Shown: positions 1 to 8,734, counted from the first letter of the stretch. The stretch: 52,790 bases of DNA from Mesobacterium pallidum (GCF_019966535.1 NZ_JAIMID010000030.1:1-52790), one strand, 5' to 3'. Program-made: numbers and translations. Notes: a model not told the origin generated them from the sequence alone.

Positions 1-61
1 GGTTCCCATGGCACGATCTCCTGATTAGATAACCCATTGGTTTCTAATAGGAGTCGCACTT

Positions 62-540
62 CAAGGTAGCGCGCACCCACGTCAAGGTGGTGAACAACCG
101 CGACAAGACTTCACCGAGGGCATGTATGAGAAGGCGGACTTCGTCTGCGACGCCGGGCGGGAGGTCCATATCTGCTGCGCCGGCGAAGACGCGGTCTGTC
201 GTTACAGGACCGAGGAACGCGGCATCCCGATCCGGCGAGACTGGTTCAACGGATGCAAGACCTGCCTGCTTCGGAGCGATTGCACAACAGGCAACGAGCG
301 CCGGATTTCGCGCTGGGACCGAGAGGACCTGGTCAATGACATGGAGAGCCGTCCAGGGCGCGGCCCGGTGACATGACCGTCTGCGCTGCACCGTCGCGCA
401 CCCGTTCGGCGCGATAAAGGCGTGGATGGGCGGCACCCATTTCCTGACGCAGGCTGCGGAACGTCCGCAGCGAGATGGCGCTGAACATGCTGGCCTACAC
501 TATGAGGCGAATGATCTCCCAACTCGGCGTCAGGGGGCTG
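62..540 (+). pseudogene. IS1182-like transposase, C-terminal remnant with frameshifts
   Basis: The three forward frames together spell the end of an IS1182/IS5-type DDE transposase. Around 119-376 the frame reads GMYEKADFVCDAGREVHIC followed by CPAG-like and TTEERG-like segments, the usual cysteine-bearing linker of these transposases. The frame then shifts near 380 to VAHPFGAIKAWMGGTHFL, and again near 452 to NVRSEMALNMLAYTMRRMI, the typical last helix. The N-terminal catalytic half is missing and at least two frameshifts are needed, so it cannot be active. No inverted repeat was recognised. The family is assigned from remembered motif patterns, not a search. Confidence 0.75.
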
Positions 541-1040
541 ACGCGGGCCACGCAGGGCCGAACGCAGTCGCCTTGAGCAGCGGCAGGCAGACCCGTAGCC
601 GCCTGTCCCGAAGGCTCGGTGAATGCGATTTGCCCATCTTACGAATGCGGTCGCCCGAAACGCTCCGATCGCCCACGCAGCCGGCGTCCCCACCGCTGTT
701 CCGCACAGCCTCGGCCGGGTGCGACAGGCGCTTGGCCGACAAGGCGTCTGTCCCGAGGCAATGCCCGCAGTCTACTTGGAGCCCGAAGCCGACCCCGTCG
801 TGAGCTTCGATTGCGCTGTGGTCACACAACTGGATGGAACATCGCCGACATGGGATGTGATTATCGGTTGGATAGGAAACGCGCGGTCCGGGAACTGCGC
901 AGCACGTTCATATCCAGGCTCGGTCCAGTTCGGTCTCGGGCGCAACGACGCCTGAAGGAGTGAGCCACCATCCAAGCCCGAGATCCGCATGCCGTGAGAA
1001 TCGATTGGAGAGTTGGTGGCTCGCGTGTACGGTTTCGGGA
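541..1040. other. Gene-poor stretch after the transposase remnant
   Basis: No convincing gene was found. An open frame at 623-955 on the plus strand (110 codons, ATG start) has no recognisable domain, and its start lacks a clear ribosome binding site. It overlaps other frames of similar length, as expected for high-GC non-coding DNA. It may be an eroded gene, but nothing in the sequence proves it. Confidence 0.4.
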
Positions 1041-1514
1041 ATGACAACACCGATCCGCCACCTCGCCCATTTCAGCTGGGGCACATTGCGTGCCTCCGTG
1101 GACGACCCGCAAATCTCTGCATTTGCCGAGGCTGTGCCGCGCGTCAACGCGCGAGCCGAGGCCAGTCCCGGCTTTGTCTGGCGTTTCGGAGATGAGCGAC
1201 CACCGGCGGAGGCGGCAGGCTGGCCGCTGTTCGATGATGATCGCATCATCGCGTCCTTCTCCGTTTGGGAAACGCCCGAGGCGCTCAGGGCCTTCGTGTA
1301 CCGAGGCTCGCACGGCGCCTTCTACAATCGGCGTGCCGAGTGGTTCGACCAGGACGCTCCGCGCGGTTACGCTTTGTGGTGGGTCGCGTCGGGCCACAGA
1401 CCTGACATCACCGAAGCCTGGAGCAAGGTCGACCAACTTGCCGCCGAGGGCCCGTCAGACGCCGTGTTCACCTTCTCGCAACTCGCGCTGGAAGCTGGTC
1501 CAGGCAAATCGTGA
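1041..1514 (+). CDS. DUF3291 domain protein
   Basis: This 157-residue protein looks like a DUF3291 family member, a small antibiotic-biosynthesis-monooxygenase-like ferredoxin fold whose reaction is unknown. The family pattern is seen as LAHFSWGTLRASVDDP at the N terminus and then IIASFSVWETPEALRAFVY, YNRRAEWFDQ and ALWWVASGHRPDI near the C terminus. The frame is open upstream to a GTG at 960, but the ATG at 1041 opens directly on the conserved core (MTTPIRHLAHFSW), so it was chosen. No signal peptide or membrane segment is visible, so it is probably cytosolic. It stands alone between transposon debris and gene-free DNA, and no neighbour hints at its role. Confidence 0.8.
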   Translation: MTTPIRHLAHFSWGTLRASVDDPQISAFAEAVPRVNARAEASPGFVWRFGDERPPAEAAGWPLFDDDRIIASFSVWETPEALRAFVYRGSHGAFYNRRAEWFDQDAPRGYALWWVASGHRPDITEAWSKVDQLAAEGPSDAVFTFSQLALEAGPGKS

Positions 1515-2477
1515 TCGAAACCGGTCGGTGCCTTCAAGCCATGGATAGACCGGGCTTTCCCCACAGACTTCTTGGGTCCGTATCGATGAAGTGACAAGCG
1601 AGAGCTTTGTCCGCGGTACCGACCTTGGCCTGCCAGGCCGTGCGGCACGATGCCGTGGATGACCTGTGTGGTTGGCCCCTGCACAGCAGACTTTTCCGCG
1701 ATTGATTTTGCACTGCTCAGCAGCAGAATCCTGTCTGCGCGGCGCACGCGGCCGCTGGCCCTGTTGGTTTCCGCAAGCCAAGTCACCGACAACGATGTGT
1801 CCCTGTCATTCGGCGGGGTGTCTTGGCAGGCGGGCTGACTAGCCATGCTACGATTGACCAAGTGTCATTGCGTTGACGTGCCGGCCGTCAGGTTACCCCC
1901 TCGGGTGGCCGCGATGGCAATCTGCGACTGCATCAACGGCTCCTCCCCTCCGCGCCGCAGACATTCAGACTTGGGCTGGACAGGCCCCATGGCCGTTGAG
2001 GCTCGGGCCGCGTGATGAGAACCCGGAGCGGCAACGGGACGTGTCAGGTCCGCTCGTTCGACGCACCCCGCCAACGCAAGCCATTGCGATTGATGACGGT
2101 CATCGTGCTTTGAACCCGCCTGTCATCGACCCAGGACCTACCATGCGGCCTGGAAAAGATGGGGGGCCTAGCGCGCGGTCTGCGCGTCGGTCAACCATCC
2201 GAGATCTCTCGAGTCAGCGGTCCGCTCTTGGCGCCGTGCGTCATGCTGTTCGCGCGACATCGATGCAGGCAGACCCCGGGCCCGGCAGAAACCGGGGGAG
2301 TACCTCTGCGACGGTTTCGCGTGGCTATCGCACGGAGCGGCAAGGGGGCGAGGCCAGGCCGACGTCGCAGGGCGTGCGTCGATGACCGTCGAATCCGCAA
2401 TGCATCGAATTGGTGAACCGGGATGGCCCGATCGGCGCGATTTCACCATAATCGCAGCAGCGGCAAAGGAGGATGCC
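1515..2477. other. Long stretch without a recognisable gene
   Basis: Nearly 1 kb with several overlapping open frames on both strands, none with a recognisable domain, good start site or conserved motif. With the transposase remnant upstream, this looks like eroded or recombined DNA. The last 15 bases form the ribosome binding site of the next gene (AAAGGAGG at about 2466-2473). Confidence 0.5.
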
Positions 2478-3338
2478 ATGCGGAAAAATCTGATAGCTGT
2501 TGGCCTGGTGCTTGCGGCAGGTGCCGTGCAGGCCCAGGACCGTGTGGCCTGGACCGTGGATGGGTTCGCCTTGCCGGAATCGGTGGCGGCGGACCCGGCC
2601 AGCGGAATGCTCTTCGTCTCGAACATGGGCGTGGATCCGATGAACAAGGACGGGGACGGGTTTATCGCCCGAATCAGCGCCGAAGGGTCGATGGACAGGC
2701 TGGATTGGGTGACCGGCCTGGATGCCCCCAAGGGGATGGACGTCGCGGGAGGCACGCTCTACGTCGCGGACATCGACCAGTTGCTGGCCATCGACATCGC
2801 CAGCGGACAGGTGACCGACCGCTTCATGGCCGAAGGCGCGCAGTTCCTGAATGACGTGGCTGCCGCGCCGGATGGGCGCATCTTCGTGTCCGACACCTTC
2901 GGTTCGGCCATCTACGTGCTGGACAACGGCGGGTTGTCGCTTTTCGTGCAGGACGCCAAGGCCCTGTCGGGGGCCAACGGGCTGTTGGTGGTGGACGGTG
3001 CGCTTCTGGTCGCCAACCTGGGCGACCTGTCCGGAGGGTTCGAGAACATCAAGCCGGGCCCGGTCATGCGGGTGGACCTGGCAACGAAAGAGATGACGCC
3101 CTACGGCGCCGACGGTCCTGTCGGTGTGTTGGATGGCATCGAATCCGACGGTGCCGATGGCGTGTTGCTGACCGACTATGCCAAGGGTGCGCTTCTCAGC
3201 CTCAAGCCGGGCGAAAGCGCCACCGAAGTGGCTTTGGTCGGCACCGGGGCCGCAGACCTGGAGGTTCTGCAGGACCTCGGCCTGGCGGTCATTCCCGTCT
3301 CGCCAGAGAACAAGGTGGTCGCGATCCGCTATAAATAG
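2478..3338 (+). CDS. Exported SMP-30/gluconolactonase-like beta-propeller protein
   Basis: The 286-residue product starts with a signal peptide (MRKNLIAVGLVLAAGAVQAQ), so it is periplasmic. The rest is a six-bladed propeller of the SMP-30/gluconolactonase/LRE type. Visible repeats include ESVAADPASGMLFVSNMG, APKGMDVAGGTLYVADI, FLNDVAAAPDGRIFVSDTF and the late LDGIESDGADGVLLTDY. The FLNDV and D-G-I-E segments match places where family members hold a divalent metal. The ATG at 2478 follows an AAAGGAGG site, whereas an in-frame ATG at 2382 has none. A lactone hydrolase next to an alcohol-oxidising system would be sensible chemistry, but substrate and activity are inferred. A scaffold role is also possible. 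Confidence 0.8.
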   Translation: MRKNLIAVGLVLAAGAVQAQDRVAWTVDGFALPESVAADPASGMLFVSNMGVDPMNKDGDGFIARISAEGSMDRLDWVTGLDAPKGMDVAGGTLYVADIDQLLAIDIASGQVTDRFMAEGAQFLNDVAAAPDGRIFVSDTFGSAIYVLDNGGLSLFVQDAKALSGANGLLVVDGALLVANLGDLSGGFENIKPGPVMRVDLATKEMTPYGADGPVGVLDGIESDGADGVLLTDYAKGALLSLKPGESATEVALVGTGAADLEVLQDLGLAVIPVSPENKVVAIRYK

Positions 3339-3374
3339 GGGTCCTCCCCCCACGCTCCGCAAGGACGTGGCAAG

Positions 3375-3400
3375 GCCGTCGCCGTTCATTCGGCGGCGGC
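3375..3400. terminator. Hairpin after the SMP-30-like gene
   Basis: GCCGTCGCCG, a six-base loop TTCATT and CGGCGGCGGC form a ten-pair stem with one mismatch, 37 bases after the stop codon. There is no run of T after it, so it is a weak or Rho-assisted terminator candidate, or a 3' mRNA stabiliser. Confidence 0.45.
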
Positions 3401-3530
3401 CATTGTGCGTTTCGGACCCCGGATTTTCGGACCTGCGGGACGGGTACAACCATTCCGGCGCCCACAAAGCTTGCCACGCGGCATAAGTCTTACCTATATT
3501 CAACATTAGCCCATCGTCAGGACACGCAAT

Positions 3531-4529
3531 TTGGACCTTACATTTCGCCAACTCGAGATTTTTCGCGCTGTGGTTGTGGCTGGTTCGATCACCAAGGCGA
3601 GTCGCCGGATCGACTTGTCCCAGCCGTCGATCAGTCAGCAACTGGCCAAGCTCGAGGAGGCGTTGGGCGTTCAGCTGATGAGCCGTGACCGGGCTGGCAC
3701 GGTTTCGCTGACGCCCGCGGGGGAATTCTGGTACCGCTCGACGATGACCCTGATCGACCACGTCGACGTTATCCTGCAGGAACACAACCAGACGTTTCGC
3801 GCCTCGAACCTGGTGATGAGACTTGGCGTGACCCCTGCGATCCGGGGACCGTTCCTGTCGGCCGCGGCACGTATCTCGCGGGAGCAGGCGGATTTCTCGC
3901 GCTTCGAGGTAAGCTACGAACTGACGGGGGAACGGCTGGTCGAGCAATTGCGCATGCACAAGATCGACATGGCCGTGATCGCGGCTGAATCGCTGGTGAA
4001 CGAGGCGTCTTCATTTGCCACCGCAGAGCTCTGGCGCGAAAAGTTCCTGTGGGCCGTGCCCGCTTTGATCGACGACGATCAGCTGCGTAACGCGTTGAGC
4101 CGGACGGGAAAGCGCCCGATCCATCCGCTGCTTTCCCAATACGTGGAATTGGATCCGGCGATTCCCACCCGTGCGGCCACCGAGGACTGGTACCGGACGT
4201 ATCTTCCCGAGGCCGTCCCCACCTTCCGCGCGCCGACCTTCGCAACCGCGATCGAGTTTGTCGCGGACGGTCTGGGCACGGCCAATGTCATTTGTTCTCT
4301 GCTGCCCACGCTCAGCGACTCCGTGTTGCAGAACGTCAAGCTGTTCCAGATCGACGGGTTCCAACGCACCGCGGTGCTGGCGATGCGCAAGCATCTGCTG
4401 TCGCATCCGAATTTCGGGCGGACCTTCAACCGCCTCATCGAATATTGCCGCACGGACTTTGCCCCGGCGATGAACAACCGGAGCATCCGCCCCCTGTCCG
4501 ACATTCTTCCCACGCCCGCACGGGCCTGA
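3531..4529 (+). CDS. LysR-family transcriptional regulator (first)
   Basis: A 332-residue LysR-type regulator. Residues 1-60 are the winged helix-turn-helix (LTFRQLEIFRAVVVAGSITKASRRIDLSQPSISQQLAKLEE) and the rest is the effector domain. The start is a TTG at 3531 with a TCAGGA-like site about 10 bases upstream; it opens directly on the conserved LTFRQLEIF stretch, so it is preferred over later ATGs. It lies between the SMP-30-like gene and the membrane protein/PQQ dehydrogenase genes, all on the plus strand, so it could control either side. Its effector domain keeps an aromatic-rich EDWYRTYLPEAVPTFR segment that has a counterpart (SDWYDRLLPGHRPIAQCRS) in the second LysR at 19728-20774, so the two may sense related ligands. 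Confidence 0.9.
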   Translation: MDLTFRQLEIFRAVVVAGSITKASRRIDLSQPSISQQLAKLEEALGVQLMSRDRAGTVSLTPAGEFWYRSTMTLIDHVDVILQEHNQTFRASNLVMRLGVTPAIRGPFLSAAARISREQADFSRFEVSYELTGERLVEQLRMHKIDMAVIAAESLVNEASSFATAELWREKFLWAVPALIDDDQLRNALSRTGKRPIHPLLSQYVELDPAIPTRAATEDWYRTYLPEAVPTFRAPTFATAIEFVADGLGTANVICSLLPTLSDSVLQNVKLFQIDGFQRTAVLAMRKHLLSHPNFGRTFNRLIEYCRTDFAPAMNNRSIRPLSDILPTPARA

Positions 4530-4668
4530 TCCGCCGCTGCCCGCCCGGGTGCGGGACTGATCCCCGGGCCAACGCCGACCTCTCCGGCCGCTGACCGCAG
4601 CCAGTTTCAAGCTGTCAAGTGAAAATTTCGATGGGAGTTCTCGCCCGGCGGTTGCCGGACGCCTACGC

Positions 4669-4698
4669 TTGACGACATAAAATTGACGCTGCTAAAAT
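4669..4698 (+). promoter_or_regulatory. Sigma-70-type promoter ahead of the membrane protein gene
   Basis: TTGACG (4669-4674) and TAAAAT (4693-4698) are separated by 18 bases, in an AT-rich patch 88 bases before the start codon at 4786. It is the best promoter match between the LysR gene and the membrane gene. Confidence 0.55.
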
Positions 4699-4707
4699 GC
4701 CATCAAT

Positions 4708-4743
4708 CCGATAAGTTATTGTAACGCGTGCAAAAATTATCGG
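4708..4743. repeat. Inverted repeat CCGATAA...TTATCGG, possible operator
   Basis: A perfect seven-base inverted repeat (CCGATAA at 4708-4714, TTATCGG at 4737-4743) lies 10 bases downstream of the -10 box at 4693, where a bound protein or an mRNA structure could affect the transcript. Which protein might bind is unknown. The first LysR regulator is the nearest candidate. Confidence 0.45.
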
Positions 4744-4785
4744 CTACCGGCTATCGGAGGGATGGCAGTTGTTGAGGGAGGAAAG

Positions 4786-5385
4786 ATGACTCAGGTAGAG
4801 ACACAAGCGGCGTCGCATGGCGGCGCGGCTGCTTGGATATTCCGGATCTTGGTCGTCGCGGGCGCGGCGTTCATGTTGTATTCGTGGTTCACGCCGTGGT
4901 GGGGGGCGGATATCGCGGTCCTGCCCGGAAAGGATGACCTCGTGATGCGCCCCTGGGGCATCGAGGTGAAGGGGCAGGTGCGGGCCAACGCCAATCCGTC
5001 GATGTGGGCCATGCCCTGGTATTTCACCTACTTCATGTGGGGCTACCTGGCGGTCTGCATGCTGATGCTCGCGGCCAGTCTCTTTGTCACCCGCCGGATC
5101 TCGATCGGCCGGTTCTCGATCCCGGTGGCGACGCTGCTGATTCTCTTCGTCGGCCTGTCGTACATGTTCGCCATGGCGATGGCCTATGGCATCGGCACCC
5201 TCAGGGCCGAGGCGGCGGGCAGCGTGTTCGTCGGCGAATCCACGGTCAAGCACCAGATGTCCGGCCAGAAGATCAAGATGGTTTCCGAGCTGAGAGACGG
5301 CTTCTGGTTTTCCGTCTACGCCGGGGCGGTGCTGACCGTCCTGGGCCTTGTCCGGTTCCTCTTCGTGCGCAGCCCGAAGGCCTGA
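4786..5385 (+). CDS. Four-helix integral membrane protein of unknown function
   Basis: The 199-residue product has four likely membrane helices: about residues 17-37 (WIFRILVVAGAAFMLYSWF), 76-98, 107-132 and 170-194. The loop after helix 1 is tryptophan-rich (WFTPWWGADIAVLPG) and is followed by NANPSMWAMPWYFTYFMWGYL entering helix 2. No family was recognised; it is not a typical PmoC or cytochrome b subunit. The ATG at 4786 follows GAGGGAGG with good spacing, better than the ATG at 4762. The gene has its own promoter and terminator and lies just before the PQQ dehydrogenase, so a role as membrane partner (quinone link or anchor) is possible. That is only inference from position. Confidence 0.75.
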   Translation: MTQVETQAASHGGAAAWIFRILVVAGAAFMLYSWFTPWWGADIAVLPGKDDLVMRPWGIEVKGQVRANANPSMWAMPWYFTYFMWGYLAVCMLMLAASLFVTRRISIGRFSIPVATLLILFVGLSYMFAMAMAYGIGTLRAEAAGSVFVGESTVKHQMSGQKIKMVSELRDGFWFSVYAGAVLTVLGLVRFLFVRSPKA

Positions 5386-5425
5386 CGACGCCCGCGCAGT
5401 CCGCGCCATAACCAGGTTTCAATCA

Positions 5426-5455
5426 AAGCGCATCCCGTGACAGGGGTGCGCTTTT
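5426..5455 (+). terminator. Rho-independent terminator after the membrane protein gene
   Basis: AAGCGCATCCC (5426-5436), a six-base loop and GGGGTGCGCTT (5443-5453) form an 11-pair stem with one G-T wobble, running into CTTTTCTT. This would separate the membrane protein transcript from the dehydrogenase transcript. Confidence 0.8.
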
Positions 5456-5561
5456 CTTGCTGCGCGCGGCCGACCGGATCTTGCGATGACACCCCGAACA
5501 CCGGCGGAACCGCCGTGAAATCCGCCCTCGGGCCGGCGTTCGGCCCCGAGCGGCGAAACAC

Positions 5562-5574
5562 CAATGCGCTGTAT
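5562..5574. promoter_or_regulatory. Weak relative of the LysR operator ahead of the PQQ dehydrogenase
   Basis: CAATGCGCTGTAT agrees with CAATACACAGTAT (in the dyad at 20833-20847) at 10 of 13 positions and lies 77 bases before the dehydrogenase start, the same spacing as the two better sites. Symmetry is poorer, so it is only a candidate. Confidence 0.3.
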
Positions 5575-5651
5575 AGGAAAACCCAACACGGGATGATGCA
5601 AGCATGGGAACACTTTGGTTTTGAATGCAAACCGCTAGAGGGAGGAAAGTC

Positions 5652-7403
5652 ATGAAAATGAGAGGCTGGATAGCCGGGTCGACAGCCATTGCTGCCGTGA
5701 GCCTGGCGACCATGGGCGCGGCGCAAGGCGTGACCACGGAACGTCTTTTGGCTGCCGGATCGGAGGAAGAGGCCGCCAACTGGCTGATGGTTCACAAGAC
5801 CTATGACGGTGCCCGGTATTCGTCGCTGAACCAGATCAACGCCAGCAACGTCGCCAATATGCGGCTGGCCTTCGCCGTGCCGCTGGGCGGGCTCGAGCCG
5901 TCCGGCTTTGGCCTGGGCTACATGGAAGGCACGCCACTGGTCGACAACGGCTTCATGTACGTGAGCGACCCCTGGGGCACGCCCTACAAGATCGACGTCT
6001 CGTCGGGCAACTCGGGCCGGGTCCTGTGGGTCTGCGATACGGGGATCGACAAGGACCCGACCCGTGGCATCCTGCTGGCCCACCGCGGCATGTCGCTTTA
6101 CGGCAATACCGTCATCAGCGCGCTGAACGACGGGCGCGTGGTGGCCTGCGACACCGAAACCGGCGATGTCGTCTGGGATCAGCAGATCACCGAGAACGAG
6201 GGCGAGGGCTTTACCGGCGCGCCGCTGATCGTCAACGACAAAATCCTCATCGGCCAGTCCTACGGCGACTGGGCGACGCGGGGGTTCCTGGCCGCGCTCG
6301 ACGCCAAGACCGGCGAAGAGGACTGGCGCTTCTACACGGTGCCCGCTCCGGGCGAGCCGGGGTCCGAGACCTGGCTTTGCGAAGAGACGGGCAACCCCGA
6401 TTGCTGGAAGACCGGCGGTGCCGCGATCTGGCAGACCGGCGCCTACGACCCGGATTCGAACACGACGTTCTGGGGCACGGGCAACCCGGTGCCGATGTTC
6501 GACCCGGAATACCGCCCGGGCACGAACCTCTACACCAACTCGACCCTGGCGATGGACCCCGACAGCGGCGAGCTGAAGTGGCACTTCCAGTACACGCCGG
6601 GCGATTACCTCGACTATGACGAGGTCGGCTCCCACCTGCTGATGACCGTCGACATCGACGGCGAGCAGCGCAAGGTGATGTCGCACTTCGGCCGGAACGG
6701 GTTCTTCTACTCGCTTGACCAGGCCAACGGGTCCTACATCCACGCGACGCAGTACATCAACGAGCTGAACTGGACCGAAGGGCTTGACCCCAAGACCGGC
6801 CAGCCGGTCGAGTACGATCCCTCGGCGGCGCTGCAGACCTACGCTCTGGGCGAACTGCGCCGGGGCAGCGGGACGGTCACCCAGTGTCCGCACCTGACGG
6901 GCGGGGTGAACTACTACCCGACCGCCTACAACCCGGTAACCGGCGTTGCCTACGGGGCCGGTGTCGAAGGCTGCTCGGACCTCGAGACCGTCGAGCTTGA
7001 TCCGGAAGACGTGACGCCCGGTGTCGTGTTCCTTGGCGGCACCTACGTGGTGAACGGCAAGCAGGCCGGCTCCATCGCGGCCATCGACGTCAAGTCCGGC
7101 CAGCAGGTCGCCAAGCACCAGGCCACCTACCCGAACAACTCGGGTGTGACCGCGACGCCTGACCTGATCTACACGGGTTGGACCGACGGCAAGTTCGCCG
7201 CCTACGACGCCACCTCGCTGGAAGAGCTGTGGTCGATCAACGTCGGCACCGCCTTCCGGGCCCCGCCGATGACCTACGCGGTCGACGGCAAGCAATACGT
7301 GGCCATCATGGGCGGTTACCTGGGCGCGGGCAACGCGGCCGGCAACACCGAGCTGGAGACCATCCAGGGTGCGAACATGGTCTGGGTCTTCACGGTCGAC
7401 TGA
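5652..7403 (+). CDS. PQQ-dependent alcohol dehydrogenase (methanol/ethanol DH family), periplasmic
   Basis: A 583-residue quinoprotein with a signal peptide (about residues 1-25, ending MGAAQG) and eight-bladed propeller tryptophan-docking repeats. It should oxidise an alcohol in the periplasm and pass electrons to the cytochrome c encoded next. Conserved features seen are W260 (PQQ stacking, GGAAIWQTGAYDP), N278 (WGTGNPVP) and catalytic D321 in LDYDEVG. Two departures stand out. The adjacent cysteine pair found in methanol dehydrogenase before the NRG-like segment is absent (ILLAHRGMSLYGN, about 140-152). An extra aspartate, D323, sits two residues after D321, as in lanthanide-using XoxF/ExaF enzymes. 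The usual glutamate metal ligand appears as D206 (SYGDWATRG). The ATG at 5652 follows GGAGGAAAGTC. The substrate is unknown. Confidence 0.92.
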   Translation: MKMRGWIAGSTAIAAVSLATMGAAQGVTTERLLAAGSEEEAANWLMVHKTYDGARYSSLNQINASNVANMRLAFAVPLGGLEPSGFGLGYMEGTPLVDNGFMYVSDPWGTPYKIDVSSGNSGRVLWVCDTGIDKDPTRGILLAHRGMSLYGNTVISALNDGRVVACDTETGDVVWDQQITENEGEGFTGAPLIVNDKILIGQSYGDWATRGFLAALDAKTGEEDWRFYTVPAPGEPGSETWLCEETGNPDCWKTGGAAIWQTGAYDPDSNTTFWGTGNPVPMFDPEYRPGTNLYTNSTLAMDPDSGELKWHFQYTPGDYLDYDEVGSHLLMTVDIDGEQRKVMSHFGRNGFFYSLDQANGSYIHATQYINELNWTEGLDPKTGQPVEYDPSAALQTYALGELRRGSGTVTQCPHLTGGVNYYPTAYNPVTGVAYGAGVEGCSDLETVELDPEDVTPGVVFLGGTYVVNGKQAGSIAAIDVKSGQQVAKHQATYPNNSGVTATPDLIYTGWTDGKFAAYDATSLEELWSINVGTAFRAPPMTYAVDGKQYVAIMGGYLGAGNAAGNTELETIQGANMVWVFTVD

Positions 7404-7418
7404 TCCTGAACACCCGTC

Positions 7419-7446
7419 TTGCCTGGCAACCCCGGTTGCCAGGCAA
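7419..7446 (+). terminator. Perfect 12-bp hairpin between dehydrogenase and cytochrome
   Basis: TTGCCTGGCAAC, loop CCCG, GTTGCCAGGCAA. There is no T run after it. It could be a leaky terminator or a stabiliser of the upstream mRNA, giving more dehydrogenase than cytochrome. Confidence 0.7.
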
Positions 7447-7483
7447 ACCATCATTTCTCCGATATGAATTTCGGGACAGCCTC

Positions 7484-7993
7484 ATGACCGCGATCAGCAG
7501 ACTGGCCGCCGCTCTCGTTCTTTCTGCGCTGACGGCTGCGACGGGATGGGCGCAAGAGACGGACGGCGTGGGCGACCCCATGCGCGGCAAGAAGGTCTAT
7601 GCGCGCCCCGACAGCTGCGTGAATTGTCATGGCTGGGCCGCCGACGGCAAGACGGGCATCAGCCTGAAATATCCGCCGGGCCCAAGCCTGCGCGACACCC
7701 TTCTGGACACCGAGGCCCTGATCGAGGTGATCCGCTGCGGCCGCCCCGGTACCCCGATGCCGTTTCACGACCAGGCCGCCTATCGCGACGGCCGGTGCTA
7801 TGGAACGGTGATGAGTGACTACGCAGACGATGGCTCCCGGCCCATACGCGGCAAGACGATGCGCGAAGCGGATATCCTGAACGTCGTCGCCTACCTCGAG
7901 GCTGACGTGATAGGTCTGGGCAAGCCGACCTTCGAGGAATGCGTGGACTTCTTCGAGAACCCGAATGCCGGCGCCTGCAGAATTATCAAGTAA
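7484..7993 (+). CDS. Periplasmic c-type cytochrome, electron acceptor of the PQQ dehydrogenase
   Basis: A 169-residue monohaem cytochrome c. The signal peptide ends about residue 23 (TGWAQ), the haem site is C45-V-N-C48-H49, and M92 in GRPGTPMPFHD is the likely sixth ligand. Four other cysteines (85, 105, 153, 165) could make two disulfides, unusual for a small class I cytochrome and similar to the small cytochromes paired with XoxF-like enzymes. It starts 80 bases after the dehydrogenase stop, across a hairpin, and is followed after 4 bases by the next gene, so the three are probably co-transcribed. Its role as acceptor follows from family knowledge and position. Confidence 0.88.
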   Translation: MTAISRLAAALVLSALTAATGWAQETDGVGDPMRGKKVYARPDSCVNCHGWAADGKTGISLKYPPGPSLRDTLLDTEALIEVIRCGRPGTPMPFHDQAAYRDGRCYGTVMSDYADDGSRPIRGKTMREADILNVVAYLEADVIGLGKPTFEECVDFFENPNAGACRIIK

Positions 7994-7997
7994 GATC

Positions 7998-8729
7998 ATG
8001 AAACGCGGACTACTGATCCCAACCCTCCTTGCCGGTCTGACGGCTTTCGACGCGCTGGCGCAGGTGCAGGTGGAGCCCGTCTATGACATCTGGGACCCTG
8101 TCCTGGGCCAGCCAGTCGCCATGGCGCCTGACGGCGACGTCGGTGCGATTTCCTGCGGCACGAACGGCGGACCTCCGGGAAAGGAGCTCGCCTCGTTCCA
8201 GGATTTCATGGCTTGCCGCCCCGAGCCGAGCGGCCTGCGCGAAGTCGAGTTCGGCTATGACGACGAACAGGATTACATCGCCCGCGCGCTCGAATCCGAG
8301 TTCAAGTTTCTCAAGGGCGGCACCTCGGTCTTCGCCCATCCGGTGATCGTGTCCCTGCTGGTGGACGAAGAGGGTCTGGTGCAGGGGCGCCGCATCGTCA
8401 CCGACGACCGGGCGACGGACATGGAACGGCGCACCGCGGTCAGCCTGATGGGCAACTTCAAGGCGCGCTACGGCACCTGGTCGCTGGTCTGCGAAGACAT
8501 CCCAATGAAGGAAGGCGAACAGCCCGTCGGCAACCGCTTTACCCACGAGGTCTGCACGGGCACCTCGCCCGATGGCACCACGCGGATCGCGATCGAGGCC
8601 AGCTATTTGCGCAAGAAGGGGCAGCGCGGCCTCAGCCAAGAAACCCAGGAGGTCAACAAGGGCTATTTCGAAAGCCGGACCCGCTACGAGGAAGTGCTGG
8701 CACCCCATGTGCCGACCACGGCGCCATGA
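7998..8729 (+). CDS. Exported protein of unknown function in the PQQ dehydrogenase operon
   Basis: The 243-residue product has a signal peptide (MKRGLLIPTLLAGLTAFDALAQ) and no recognised domain. It is acidic and contains four cysteines in the mature part (SCGTNGG, MACRPEP, LVCEDIP, EVCTGTS), which suggests a disulfide-stabilised periplasmic protein. It begins 4 bases after the cytochrome stop codon, which indicates translational coupling and a role in maturation, stability or electron transfer of the dehydrogenase. It ends 5 bases from the end of the convergent pentapeptide gene. No function is claimed. Confidence 0.75.
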   Translation: MKRGLLIPTLLAGLTAFDALAQVQVEPVYDIWDPVLGQPVAMAPDGDVGAISCGTNGGPPGKELASFQDFMACRPEPSGLREVEFGYDDEQDYIARALESEFKFLKGGTSVFAHPVIVSLLVDEEGLVQGRRIVTDDRATDMERRTAVSLMGNFKARYGTWSLVCEDIPMKEGEQPVGNRFTHEVCTGTSPDGTTRIAIEASYLRKKGQRGLSQETQEVNKGYFESRTRYEEVLAPHVPTTAP

Positions 8730-8734
8730 TGATG

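Noticed and set aside
623..955. 110-codon frame as a gene
   Set aside because: No ribosome binding site and no recognisable motif. It is mentioned only in the gene-poor stretch.
2325..3959. 544-codon minus-strand open frame over the SMP-30-like and LysR genes
   Set aside because: Both plus-strand genes have clear family motifs and starts. The reverse frame has none.
4786..5385. Methane/ammonia monooxygenase subunit C
   Set aside because: The tryptophan-rich membrane protein looked suggestive, but it is too short, lacks the metal-binding residues of PmoC, and no PmoA/PmoB gene is near.
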